Shown: positions 48,943-56,956 of the stretch, piece after piece
Numbering within the stretch: position 1 is the first letter of the stretch
Layout: each line of letters begins with the position of its first letter
Source: Oscillospiraceae bacterium
Lineage (GTDB): Bacteria > Bacillota > Clostridia > Oscillospirales > Oscillospiraceae
Length of the DNA: 64,000 nt
NCBI GenBank assembly: GCA_902798545.1
Contig: CADBWQ010000001.1
Coordinates: 59,433 to 123,432, forward strand
Reading direction: 5' to 3'
Translations under genes and position numbers: made by a program
The notes under the pieces: model-generated
The model's database searches: none
Seen by the model: only the letters and a program-made list of their open reading frames with translations
Told to the model about the DNA's origin: nothing

Positions 48943-49857
48943 TTAAAGCCTGCTCAGGCAGCCGGCAATCTGCGATGCCACCCTGGCATTGTTGAACACC
49001 AGGCGGATGTTGGACTCGAGGCTGTCGCCGCCGGTGAGTTCCTTGACCTTCGCCAGCAGGAAGGGCGTCGCCTCTTTGCCGTGAATGCCTTTCGCATTCA
49101 TTTCGTCGATCGCGTCGTCGATTGCTTTGTTAATGACCGTATCATCCATGGAGTATTCCTCGGGAATCGGATTTGTGATCAGCATGCCGCCCTTCATGCC
49201 GAGGGACTGCTGAACATGGAAGGCTTCTGCGCATTCTTCCGGTGTATCCATGCGATAGTCCACCTTCAGGCCGGAATGCCGGCTGTAGAATGCGGGAAGC
49301 TCCTCCGTGCCGTAACCGATGACCGGCACGCCGTGGGTTTCCAGATATTCGAGGGTCAGCTTGAGATCCAGAATGGCTTTCGCACCTGCGCAGACAACCA
49401 CAACCGGGGTATTGGCAAGCTCTTCCAGATCTGCGGAGATATCCATTGTCGTCTCGGCTCCGCGATGCACACCGCCGATGCCTCCGGTGGCGAAGACCCT
49501 GATCCCTGCCATGGCTGCGATCATCATGGTCGTGGTAACCGTCGTGGCACCGTCCATGCCCTTCGAGACCAGCACTGCGAGGTCGCGGCGGCTCGCCTTG
49601 GTGACTGCGGTTCCGGTCTTGCCGAGATAGTCGATCTCTTCGGCTGTCAGGCCGACCTTCAGCCTCCCGCCGATGATGGCGATCGTCGCGGGTGTGGCCC
49701 CGTTTTCACGGATGATTTTTTCTACGTTCAGTGCCGTTTCCACATTCTGCGGATAGGGCATCCCGTGAGAGATGATTGTGGACTCCAGCGCCACGACCGG
49801 CTTTCCGGCGGCAAGGGCCGCAGCTACTTCAGGGTTGATATCCAGATACTGATTCAT
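48943..49857 (-). CDS. psuG: Pseudouridine-5'-phosphate glycosidase PsuG
   Basis: Cleaves pseudouridine 5'-phosphate to uracil and ribose 5-phosphate. The 304-residue protein has the family signature ALESTIISHGMPYPQNVETA, the catalytic-lysine region GTAVTKASRRDLAVLVSKGM and DGATTVTTTMMIAA. It starts 18 bases after the kinase psuK, completing the two-step catabolic path for pseudouridine released from RNA turnover. Length is normal. Confidence 0.96.
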   Translation of the reverse strand: MNQYLDINPEVAAALAAGKPVVALESTIISHGMPYPQNVETALNVEKIIRENGATPATIAIIGGRLKVGLTAEEIDYLGKTGTAVTKASRRDLAVLVSKGMDGATTVTTTMMIAAMAGIRVFATGGIGGVHRGAETTMDISADLEELANTPVVVVCAGAKAILDLKLTLEYLETHGVPVIGYGTEELPAFYSRHSGLKVDYRMDTPEECAEAFHVQQSLGMKGGMLITNPIPEEYSMDDTVINKAIDDAIDEMNAKGIHGKEATPFLLAKVKELTGGDSLESNIRLVFNNARVASQIAGCLSRL

Positions 49858-49875
49858 GATGCTTTTCTCCTCCGA

Positions 49876-50955
49876 TTATTGTTGAATTCTATCCCTCAGT
49901 GCATTTTCTGACATCACCGGGTTGATGGTCTCTTCGCTCTCCGTCGCGATCGCCGCCGCCGCAGAGGCAGCCCGCACGGTATCTTTCAGATCCATGCCCT
50001 CAAGATAAGCCCAGACCAGCGCCGCCATAAAGGCATCTCCCGCTCCCGTCGTATTGCGCACCCGTGCAGGCAGGACCGGGAAGAGCATCTGCTCCTGTGC
50101 ATTTGCCGCATACACCCCTTCCGCTCCGAGGGACAGGAACACTCTGTGCAGCCCGCACTCCAGAAGCCGGTCTGCCGCACGGTGCATGGAAGAAAGATCC
50201 GTTATGGAAACGCCGCTCAGCAGTTCCGCTTCCATCCGGTTCGGCTTCAATGTGTTCAGCCTTCCGAGGATCGGCCGCAGCTTTTCCGCCTTTGTCACCG
50301 AAACCGGGTCGGCGAAGATCGGCGCCGTACAGTGCTCGGCGAGATAGCAGAGCGTCTCCGCCGGCAGGTTTCCGTCCACCACAACCACCTGTGCGTTGTT
50401 CAGCAGACTCAGATTCCCCGCCAGATAGTCCGGTGTGATCTTTTCACAGATCTCCATATCGGACACCGCAAGCACCATATCCCCCTGATCATCCGTGAGG
50501 AACAGATACGTCGATGTGGCTGCATCCGGGATCTTCCGTGCATGGCTGATGTCGATCCCCAGGTCGGCGCAGCTGGCTTCAATGCGATGCGCATGCAGAT
50601 CATTGCCGAACGCCGTGAGGAAGCGCACATTCAGGCCCAGCAGGCTCATATTATGCGCAATGTTTCTCCCCACGCCGCCGAGGCTGATCAAAACCTTTCC
50701 GGGGTTGGAATCCCGTTCGATCAGCGGCTGCAGCGGTCTGCCGCCGATATCGATGTTGACACCGCCCACGACAGCCACATAGGCTGCCCCGCTCAGGACG
50801 TAGCCTCTTCCGGTGATATGCCCCTTCTTCATCAGGTTGGAGATGTGCACTGCCACGGAAGATCTCGTAATCCCCGCTTTCCGGGCGAGCTCTTCCTGTG
50901 AAATCATCGGGTTTTCTTCAATCCAGTTCAGGATCTGACGCTCCCGCAGGGTCAC
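49876..50955 (-). CDS. psuK: Pseudouridine kinase (PfkB family) with N-terminal winged helix
   Basis: Phosphorylates pseudouridine for PsuG. The 359-residue protein has a winged helix-turn-helix (residues about 1-60: TLRERQILNWIEENPMISQE, ELARKAGITRSSVAVHISNL) joined to a PfkB sugar-kinase domain with VVGGVNIDIGG and the active-site NTTGAGDAFMAALVWAYLEG. The start is a GTG at 50955 with AAAGGAG before it. The HTH and an inverted repeat at the promoter suggest the kinase also represses its own operon. Confidence 0.92.
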   Translation of the reverse strand: MTLRERQILNWIEENPMISQEELARKAGITRSSVAVHISNLMKKGHITGRGYVLSGAAYVAVVGGVNIDIGGRPLQPLIERDSNPGKVLISLGGVGRNIAHNMSLLGLNVRFLTAFGNDLHAHRIEASCADLGIDISHARKIPDAATSTYLFLTDDQGDMVLAVSDMEICEKITPDYLAGNLSLLNNAQVVVVDGNLPAETLCYLAEHCTAPIFADPVSVTKAEKLRPILGRLNTLKPNRMEAELLSGVSITDLSSMHRAADRLLECGLHRVFLSLGAEGVYAANAQEQMLFPVLPARVRNTTGAGDAFMAALVWAYLEGMDLKDTVRAASAAAAIATESEETINPVMSENALRDRIQQ

Positions 50956-50978
50956 GGCGCATGCTCCTTTATAAATAT

Positions 50979-51034
50979 TTGCTTATTTTAAGCAACTGTT
51001 TATTGAATATACCTCTGTTTTTCCTTTCTGTCAA
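50979..51034 (-). promoter_or_regulatory. psuK-psuG promoter with probable operator
   Basis: A strong TTGACA (51029-51034), 17-base spacer and TATATT (51006-51011) on the minus strand. Just downstream a perfect inverted repeat TTGCTT-5-AAGCAA (50979-50995) overlaps the expected transcription start, which suits autorepression by the PsuK HTH. Confidence 0.75.
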
Positions 51035-51106
51035 GACTTGCGAAACCTCTTTTGATTGTTTATAATGATTGGCAGACAGAAAGATTTCGAAGCAGGTGTC
51101 TGACCG

Positions 51107-51811
51107 ATGTTTGAAGGTTTCAGCCGGGAGACCAGCGATTTTCTCTGGGACCTCTCCTTTCACAATGAACGCCCCTGGTTTCAGGAGCACAGGGAACAGT
51201 ATATGCGTGTCCTCCACGAGCCTTTTCACGCGCTCGCTGAGGATGCGGTCGCCGTGATGCGCGATGCCTTTCCTCTGTCGAATTTCTCCCTGCATGTCTC
51301 CCGCATCTACCGGGACGCGAGGAGGCTGTTCGGCCGCGGACCGTATAAAGATCATCTCTGGTTTACCATTTTAAACGGCGACAACCGTCATACCGAAGGT
51401 CCGTCCTTCTGGTTTGAGCTCTCTGCCGCCGCCTTCAGCTATGGGCTGGGCTATTTTGATGTCACCACAGCGTCAATGGAGGCGTTTCGCGCGAGCATTG
51501 ATGCGAATCCGGCCCGCTTTGAGCGGATTGCTTCCGATGTTATGAAAATGCGCGGCTTTCATATCATCGGTCCGGAGTATAAAAGGCCGAAAAAAGACCT
51601 CGGCCCGGTGATCAGTCCCTGGTATAACCGCAAGTATGTCGGTCTGGAACGCCGGCGGGACTTTGACCCGGACCTGCTTGGTCCCGATCTGGTCGGTACC
51701 GTCACCCGGGCTTATCTGCGTATGATGCCGATGTATGACTATCTCTATGAATGTTACTGTTCCGGTCCGGAGCAGAATCATGATGAGCTGAGGAGGATCG
51801 ACAATGGATGA
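51107..51811 (+). CDS. DUF2461 (TIGR02453) family protein
   Basis: A 234-residue soluble protein of the DUF2461 family: FSRETSDFLWDLSFHNERPW at the N terminus, HVSRIYRDARRLFGRGPYKD and HLWFTI are hallmarks. No catalytic role is established for this family. It has its own short upstream region next to the psuK promoter and overlaps the glycosyltransferase by 8 bases, so the two genes are coupled. Confidence 0.9.
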   Translation: MFEGFSRETSDFLWDLSFHNERPWFQEHREQYMRVLHEPFHALAEDAVAVMRDAFPLSNFSLHVSRIYRDARRLFGRGPYKDHLWFTILNGDNRHTEGPSFWFELSAAAFSYGLGYFDVTTASMEAFRASIDANPARFERIASDVMKMRGFHIIGPEYKRPKKDLGPVISPWYNRKYVGLERRRDFDPDLLGPDLVGTVTRAYLRMMPMYDYLYECYCSGPEQNHDELRRIDNG

Positions 51812-52850
51812 GAACACAAGCATGAAAGTCTCTGTGATCATGCCTGCCTATAACTCCGAAAAATACATTGAACGCTCCGTCAAGAGCGTCTTGAGCCAGA
51901 CCCATGCGAATCTGGAACTGATTGTGATCGACGACGGCTCCACCGATCGCACCGCGTCCATCCTGCGCCGTCTGGCCACCGGGGATTCGCGTCTTCGTTA
52001 TGTGAGGACGGAGAACCACGGTCCCGCGGAAGCGCGCAACGCCGCATTGAAACTGATCTGCGAGGACGCTGCTTTCGTCACCTTCATCGATGCCGACGAT
52101 GAGCTGCTGCCCGATGCGCTCTCCTATGCGCTGGCTGCCGCCGATACCGGGGCGGACATGATTCTCATGGGCTTCTGTATCGTCGAGGCGGACGGGCGTG
52201 AACGCGAATACAGCGAATTCGACTGTCTGATCCGTCCCCAGGACATGAAGACGGCCTTTTCCCGTCTTTATAAGGCAAATCTGCTGAACCAAGTCTGGGC
52301 AAAGCTCTATTCCGTGCCTCTTCTGCGCGAGCATGCCTTCCGTTTCCGGGACTACCTCTGGGGGGAAGACCGGCTTTTTGTGTTTGACTATCTGGAGCAC
52401 TGCTCCCTGATTGCCGTACGCAGTGAATGCAAATATCGCTACATCATGCACAACGGCGAGAGCCTGATCTCCAAATTCTATCCGAAGAAATTCTCCGTCT
52501 GTATTGAGGCTGATATTCGCGCGCAGGAGCTCTGCGAGAAGTTCGGTGTCTCCGATGATGCAGACTTCCGCTATATGTTTGCCAAGTCTGTCTTCTCCTG
52601 TATCACGACGCTGTTTACTCCCTCCTGCATGCTCTCCGATGAAGGCCGCCTGATCTACATCCGGGAAATCAGCTCCAACCCGCGTGTGCAGCAGCGCTGC
52701 CGTGACACCTCCGGCGGCGCACCGACCAATACGCTCTGCCGTGTGCTTCGGAAAGGCAGTCCGAGACAGATCATGAGCATTTTCCGCATGGTCGCCCTCG
52801 TCGGCGAACAGGCTCCCGATCTCTTCATGAAGCTCAAGCATCGGAAATAA
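51804..52850 (+). CDS. Family 2 glycosyltransferase
   Basis: A GT-A-fold glycosyltransferase of 348 residues. The start MKVSVIMPAYNSEKYIERSV and ELIVIDDGSTDRTASILRRL carry the nucleotide-sugar site, and FIDADDELLPD holds the DxD metal motif. No membrane segment is present, suggesting a cytosolic enzyme adding sugars to teichoic acid, capsule or glycolipid. The C-terminal 100 residues are unusual and rich in charged residues. A terminator follows. Confidence 0.9.
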   Translation: MDENTSMKVSVIMPAYNSEKYIERSVKSVLSQTHANLELIVIDDGSTDRTASILRRLATGDSRLRYVRTENHGPAEARNAALKLICEDAAFVTFIDADDELLPDALSYALAAADTGADMILMGFCIVEADGREREYSEFDCLIRPQDMKTAFSRLYKANLLNQVWAKLYSVPLLREHAFRFRDYLWGEDRLFVFDYLEHCSLIAVRSECKYRYIMHNGESLISKFYPKKFSVCIEADIRAQELCEKFGVSDDADFRYMFAKSVFSCITTLFTPSCMLSDEGRLIYIREISSNPRVQQRCRDTSGGAPTNTLCRVLRKGSPRQIMSIFRMVALVGEQAPDLFMKLKHRK

Positions 52851-52861
52851 GCTTCTTTCAT

Positions 52862-52890
52862 GGAAAAACCCGCCATCGGCGGGTTTTTCC
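52862..52890. terminator. Bidirectional terminator after the glycosyltransferase
   Basis: A 13-bp perfect stem (52862-52874 with 52878-52890) with a three-base loop and a run of T on both strands, between convergent genes. Confidence 0.92.
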
Positions 52891-52891
52891 G

Positions 52892-54661
52892 TTATCCGAG
52901 CTTTCCGCTCAGCGCTGTAATCAGATTTCTGGTCGGTACGATCTTCCAGCCGTCCCGGGTCAGCGTGAGCTCCACCCTGCAGCTGACCGTGTTATAGTAC
53001 GCCTGCGGCTGTTCCAGAAGATGCACCATTGCCCTGTCGTAAGCCTGTCCGGCGACCGCGGATCTGTAGTTTCCCGCTTCATCAAAGATCTCCTCCCGTT
53101 TCATGCTCCGTGACAGGTTCAGCAGCTGCGCTCTTGTCTCTGTCTGCAGATCCTTTTCCATCTTCGAGAAATCCAGGACCCGGAGCTGAACCTCCTGCCA
53201 GGCACTCGCTTTCTCCACCGTGCAGGCGCCCATCAGCTTGTGTTCCCAGCTGGCTCTGAGGGCCTGAAGCGCCGCCGCGTGCATGGCATCCGTCTCCGGA
53301 GTCAGGAGTCCGGATTCCGCGCCGTAGGCCAGCCACGAATCCGCCGCGTCGGCATCCCCGCGCTCCAGCGCCTGGAAGAAGCCCTCCACCGCCTCGGGCG
53401 CTCCCTCTTCGTGTACCGCGATGAAACTGACTCCGCTCATGGCCGGGAAGCACGCCAGCAGCGCAGCGGTTGCCAGAATGATCGCGCCCAGTCCGTACCA
53501 CAGGTTGATTCCGGTGTTTCTGTGCCGGATGCAGAACCAGATAAACGCGGCAAGATTCCCTGCCGCAATGAGTCCCAGTGCAATCACCGGACGGAGTGTC
53601 AGTTCATGGAGCCAGCTCTCCTGCGGATTCGGCGTTTGAACGGCCATCGGCGCCTTGCTGGTTTCCGTCTGAGAGGCAGTCGCGTCGGATGGCGTCGCCG
53701 CTGCGGCGCTTTCCGCCGCCAGGCGGTCCCGCTCTTCCGCCAGTGCCGCCGCTTCCGCTTCCTGCCGCTCCAGCTCAACACGCTCTGCATGTTTTTCCTG
53801 TGCATAATCGCACATCAGCGTGCAGAAATCTGTCAGTACGCCATAGGCATTTTCCGTTCCGGTGGTAAACAGCACGATGGCGATAGGGTCATCGGTGAAA
53901 CACAGCGCACAGTCGTTCAGATAGAGGATCGGATCCTCCGCATACCAGCCGTACTTGTGGGCGATGTTGAAGCGCCTCTCTCTGAGCTTGAAGTACTTCT
54001 CCGGCTCGGCGCGCTGCATGGTCGCGATCAGCCTGTCGTACTTCTCCCCGCCGTCGTAGAGCCGGCGCAGACAGGTAATCACCTGTCTCGGCGTGAAGAA
54101 ATTGTTCTCATAGTACTTGTCATCCACATTGTCCGGATCTTCCCCCATGAGCGGGGCGATGAGGATACGGTAGCGATGGTACAGCGTGGATGCCGGATTG
54201 GTCTCGATGGTGGCGCCGGCATAATCCCACAGCAGCTTTGCATACTCGTTATTGGAATCAATAATCGTGCCTTCCAGCAGCTGGACATAGCGGTACCCGC
54301 CGATCGGTTCATCCAGTGTCATCTTCCCCTCGGCGATCCAGTCCATAAACAGCATATTCAGCGGGACCTTATACATGCTGCCGCTGACGCGGTACTGGTC
54401 ACCGTTATAATAGTGCTCTTCTCCGGTCGCAAGGTTATAGTAGCCCGCCCCGATGGTATCCGGATTGGCGTCATGCTCCTGAAGCATCAGCAGAAGTCGC
54501 GTTTCCCAGTCGCTCTGCTGTTCTCCGCTCTCCTCCCGGCCGATTTCCGTCTCCGCTGCAGCTTCCCCTGCCTCCGCAAAAGCGCAGGGGATCACCGCCA
54601 GTACCAGGAGCAGGCATGCGATCAGTGCCGTAATTCTCTTTTTCACTGTATATTCACTCAT
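52892..54661 (-). CDS. Membrane-bound serine hydrolase of beta-lactamase/PBP fold with C-terminal membrane domain
   Basis: A 589-residue protein from the ATG at 54661 (GGAG site; a longer frame to 54700 is unlikely). A signal peptide (ITALIACLLLVLAVIPCAFA) precedes a class A beta-lactamase-like domain. SxxK appears as SGSMYKVPLN, the second triad as IIDSNNEYAK (SxN) and the third as NIAHKYGWYAEDP, with His-Lys-Tyr-Gly rather than KTG. After an Ala/Glu-rich segment come two membrane helices (near residues 365-385 and 393-412) and an extracytoplasmic domain of about 160 residues. It may trim peptidoglycan or be a pseudo-hydrolase. Confidence 0.8.
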   Translation of the reverse strand: MSEYTVKKRITALIACLLLVLAVIPCAFAEAGEAAAETEIGREESGEQQSDWETRLLLMLQEHDANPDTIGAGYYNLATGEEHYYNGDQYRVSGSMYKVPLNMLFMDWIAEGKMTLDEPIGGYRYVQLLEGTIIDSNNEYAKLLWDYAGATIETNPASTLYHRYRILIAPLMGEDPDNVDDKYYENNFFTPRQVITCLRRLYDGGEKYDRLIATMQRAEPEKYFKLRERRFNIAHKYGWYAEDPILYLNDCALCFTDDPIAIVLFTTGTENAYGVLTDFCTLMCDYAQEKHAERVELERQEAEAAALAEERDRLAAESAAAATPSDATASQTETSKAPMAVQTPNPQESWLHELTLRPVIALGLIAAGNLAAFIWFCIRHRNTGINLWYGLGAIILATAALLACFPAMSGVSFIAVHEEGAPEAVEGFFQALERGDADAADSWLAYGAESGLLTPETDAMHAAALQALRASWEHKLMGACTVEKASAWQEVQLRVLDFSKMEKDLQTETRAQLLNLSRSMKREEIFDEAGNYRSAVAGQAYDRAMVHLLEQPQAYYNTVSCRVELTLTRDGWKIVPTRNLITALSGKLG

Positions 54662-54892
54662 AGATAAACTCCGATGAGAGGATCCTCTTTTATATTTCAA
54701 TTATTCTATCATTCCCTGTCGGAAATGCAAGAAAAATCTTTATCTCTGTCTCTCTCTACTCAGAGGAGAGCCCGATTCTCCCGTATTTCTACGGAAAGTA
54801 GACGCCCTGTCTGCGGCTTCACGGAAGGTGGCTTGCTTTCTGTTCGATTTTGTATTATCTTTTGTATATACCCGCATGAAGGAGTGTTGCTC

Positions 54893-55777
54893 ATGTCTTT
54901 TGTTGTAATGACCGATACTTCCGGCAATCTGCCGAATCAGGTTATTCTGGACCATTCCCTCAAGGTCATTCCGTTTTCCTATCATATTGACGGGAAAGAG
55001 TATAATACGATCAAAAATCCTGATTTTGACGCCGAAGACTATTATGCCAGGATCAAAAGAGGGATGAAGGTCACCACTTCCCAGATTCCTCCCCAGCTGT
55101 ATGCGGATTTCTTTGAGCCCGCACTCCGGGAGGGCCATGATGTCATTTATGTCGCGATGTCCTCCGGCATCAGCGGTTCCTGTAATTCCGCCCGCATCGC
55201 GGCTCAGATGATGATGGAGGCCTATCCCGGGCGTATTGTTGAAGTCATCGATACGCGGGGCGCTTCCCTCGGCGAGGGGATCATCGCCGTCTATGCCGCC
55301 AGGCTTCGCAGGCGCGGCTTCAGTACTGCTGACGCCATCCGGGAGCTGTACGATCATGTGGAGCGCATGTTCAACGTCTTCACGGTGGACGACCTCATGC
55401 ATCTGCGGCGCGGCGGCCGTCTCTCCAATCTCTCTGCCGTTGTCGGCACCGTTCTGCACATCAAGCCGCTCCTGAAAGGGAATGAGGAGGGCAAGATTGT
55501 CGCCTTTCACAAAGTCCGCGGAAGAAAGCGCGCAATCGAAACACTGGCCGAGTACTATGACCAGCTGGTGGTTCGGCCGGAGACGCAGATCGTCGGCATT
55601 GCCCAGGCTGCCTGTCGTGAGGATGCCGCCCTGCTGGCGGAGCTGCTTCGCAGGAACAGACCTCCCCAGGAGATTCTGACCGTGGAATACGAACCTGTGA
55701 CCGGTTCTCACGTCGGTCCCGGGGCTCTTGCGCTCTTCTTTGAAAGCCGGGAAGGCGTCCGCTCCTTCGGTACGTAA
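54893..55777 (+). CDS. DegV family fatty-acid-binding protein
   Basis: Binds fatty acids, typically as part of the FakA/FakB system delivering exogenous fatty acids for phosphorylation. From the ATG at 54893 (AAGGAG upstream) it has 294 residues. The N-terminal MSFVVMTDTSGNLPNQVIL, SQIPPQLYADFFEPALREGH, SSGISGSCNSARIAAQMMME and EVIDTRGASLGEGIIA are family hallmarks. It is isolated here; no fakA neighbour is seen. Confidence 0.94.
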   Translation: MSFVVMTDTSGNLPNQVILDHSLKVIPFSYHIDGKEYNTIKNPDFDAEDYYARIKRGMKVTTSQIPPQLYADFFEPALREGHDVIYVAMSSGISGSCNSARIAAQMMMEAYPGRIVEVIDTRGASLGEGIIAVYAARLRRRGFSTADAIRELYDHVERMFNVFTVDDLMHLRRGGRLSNLSAVVGTVLHIKPLLKGNEEGKIVAFHKVRGRKRAIETLAEYYDQLVVRPETQIVGIAQAACREDAALLAELLRRNRPPQEILTVEYEPVTGSHVGPGALALFFESREGVRSFGT

Positions 55778-55832
55778 AGCGCCGCGCCGCGCTCCGCCGT
55801 CTCTTCTGCTGCCTGATGCGGCGCCGCTTCAT

Positions 55833-56774
55833 TCAGAACATACCGAGGTTTTTAAACACAAGGATCCAGAGAAAAAAGCTGAAAATGCTCACCGCCGAAG
55901 TCAGCACGACGATATCCCCCGCCAGTTCCGTATCGCCGCATTTCATCTGCTGCACCATGGTGAAGGAGTTGACCGCTGTCGGGGACGCGAAAATGCCGAT
56001 CAGCCCGACAAAGTCTCCACCCCGTATGCCCAGCAGCGCCGCCGCGCCAAGAAGGACGGCCGGCGTTACAAAGAGCTTGATTGCCGTAACCGCCGCCAGC
56101 GGCTTTAAATACTCTTCCAGGCTGTTGAACTGGAAAAATGCCCCAAGCAGATAGAGCTGCAGCGGGCTTGCAATCCCCCCCAGGCTGGATACCGTCCCCT
56201 CCAGCAGCGCCGGAAGCCGGATCTTCAGCAGCTGGAAAGCAATGCCGATCAGAGAACTGACGATCAGCGGGTTCTTCAGGACCTCCAGCAGAACCGCTCC
56301 GATCCTTACCCTGCCGCCCCGGAAGCGCTCCAGCGTATACACGGACAGAAAGTTAAACATTGGTACAACAACCGCGATCAGAATCGTAACCGATCCAAGC
56401 TGATCCGCTCCCACAAGGGCCTGCGCGATCGGGATTCCCATGATCACAAAGTTGCTGCGGAAAATTCCCTGTGCGATGACGCCCTTCCAGTCCTCTCTCC
56501 CAACAGAATGTGTGACGATCAGCATGGAGGCCCCGAACACCAGCAGCACCCCGCAGACGGCAAACACAATCAGTCCCGGTTTTACCGCCGCTCTCAGATC
56601 GGAACAGTAGATATTGTAGAACAGAAGGCACGGGAGGAAAAGCCGGAACGCCACGCGGTTGAAGCGCGGCACATCCTCTCTTGACAGGATTCCCGCTCTC
56701 CGGGAGAGAAATCCCGCCGCCAGCAGCAGGAACATCGGTGCTACCGCGTTTACTGAGAGCATAAAATTTTCCAC
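55833..56774 (-). CDS. AEC family transporter (auxin efflux carrier-like)
   Basis: A ten-TM, 313-residue permease of the AEC family. Hydrophobic segments alternate with short loops, with VAPMFLLLAAGFLSRRAGIL at the start, and FNRVAFRLFLPCLLFYNIYC as the typical family motif. Bacterial members move malate or related organic acids. It lies between DegV and the metal ATPase genes; no catabolic genes adjoin it. Confidence 0.9.
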   Translation of the reverse strand: MENFMLSVNAVAPMFLLLAAGFLSRRAGILSREDVPRFNRVAFRLFLPCLLFYNIYCSDLRAAVKPGLIVFAVCGVLLVFGASMLIVTHSVGREDWKGVIAQGIFRSNFVIMGIPIAQALVGADQLGSVTILIAVVVPMFNFLSVYTLERFRGGRVRIGAVLLEVLKNPLIVSSLIGIAFQLLKIRLPALLEGTVSSLGGIASPLQLYLLGAFFQFNSLEEYLKPLAAVTAIKLFVTPAVLLGAAALLGIRGGDFVGLIGIFASPTAVNSFTMVQQMKCGDTELAGDIVVLTSAVSIFSFFLWILVFKNLGMF

Positions 56775-56806
56775 TCGACACCACTCCAGCCATGAATGAA
56801 TGTGTT

Positions 56807-56836
56807 AGTATAGCATATTCTCTGTCGTTTGATCAA
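56807..56836 (-). promoter_or_regulatory. AEC transporter promoter
   Basis: TTGATC (56831-56836), an 18-base spacer and TATACT (56807-56812) on the minus strand, 32 bases before the start. Confidence 0.6.
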
Positions 56837-56852
56837 TATAAAACAAAAAAGG

Positions 56853-56901
56853 AAAACAGCTGGCGTCCTTCCCTCCCGGAAGTCTGACCGCCGGCTGTTT
56901 T
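56853..56901 (-). terminator. Terminator of the metal ATPase operon
   Basis: An imperfect hairpin (AAAACAGCxGGC arms, 56853-56864 and 56890-56901) with a possible inner stem, followed by CCTTTTTT on the minus strand, about 55 bases past the ATPase stop. Confidence 0.7.
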
Positions 56902-56956
56902 ATTTCCCTCGCGTGTTTACATAATATCCGATCGATATTCCTGCTCTCGCTGCCGT

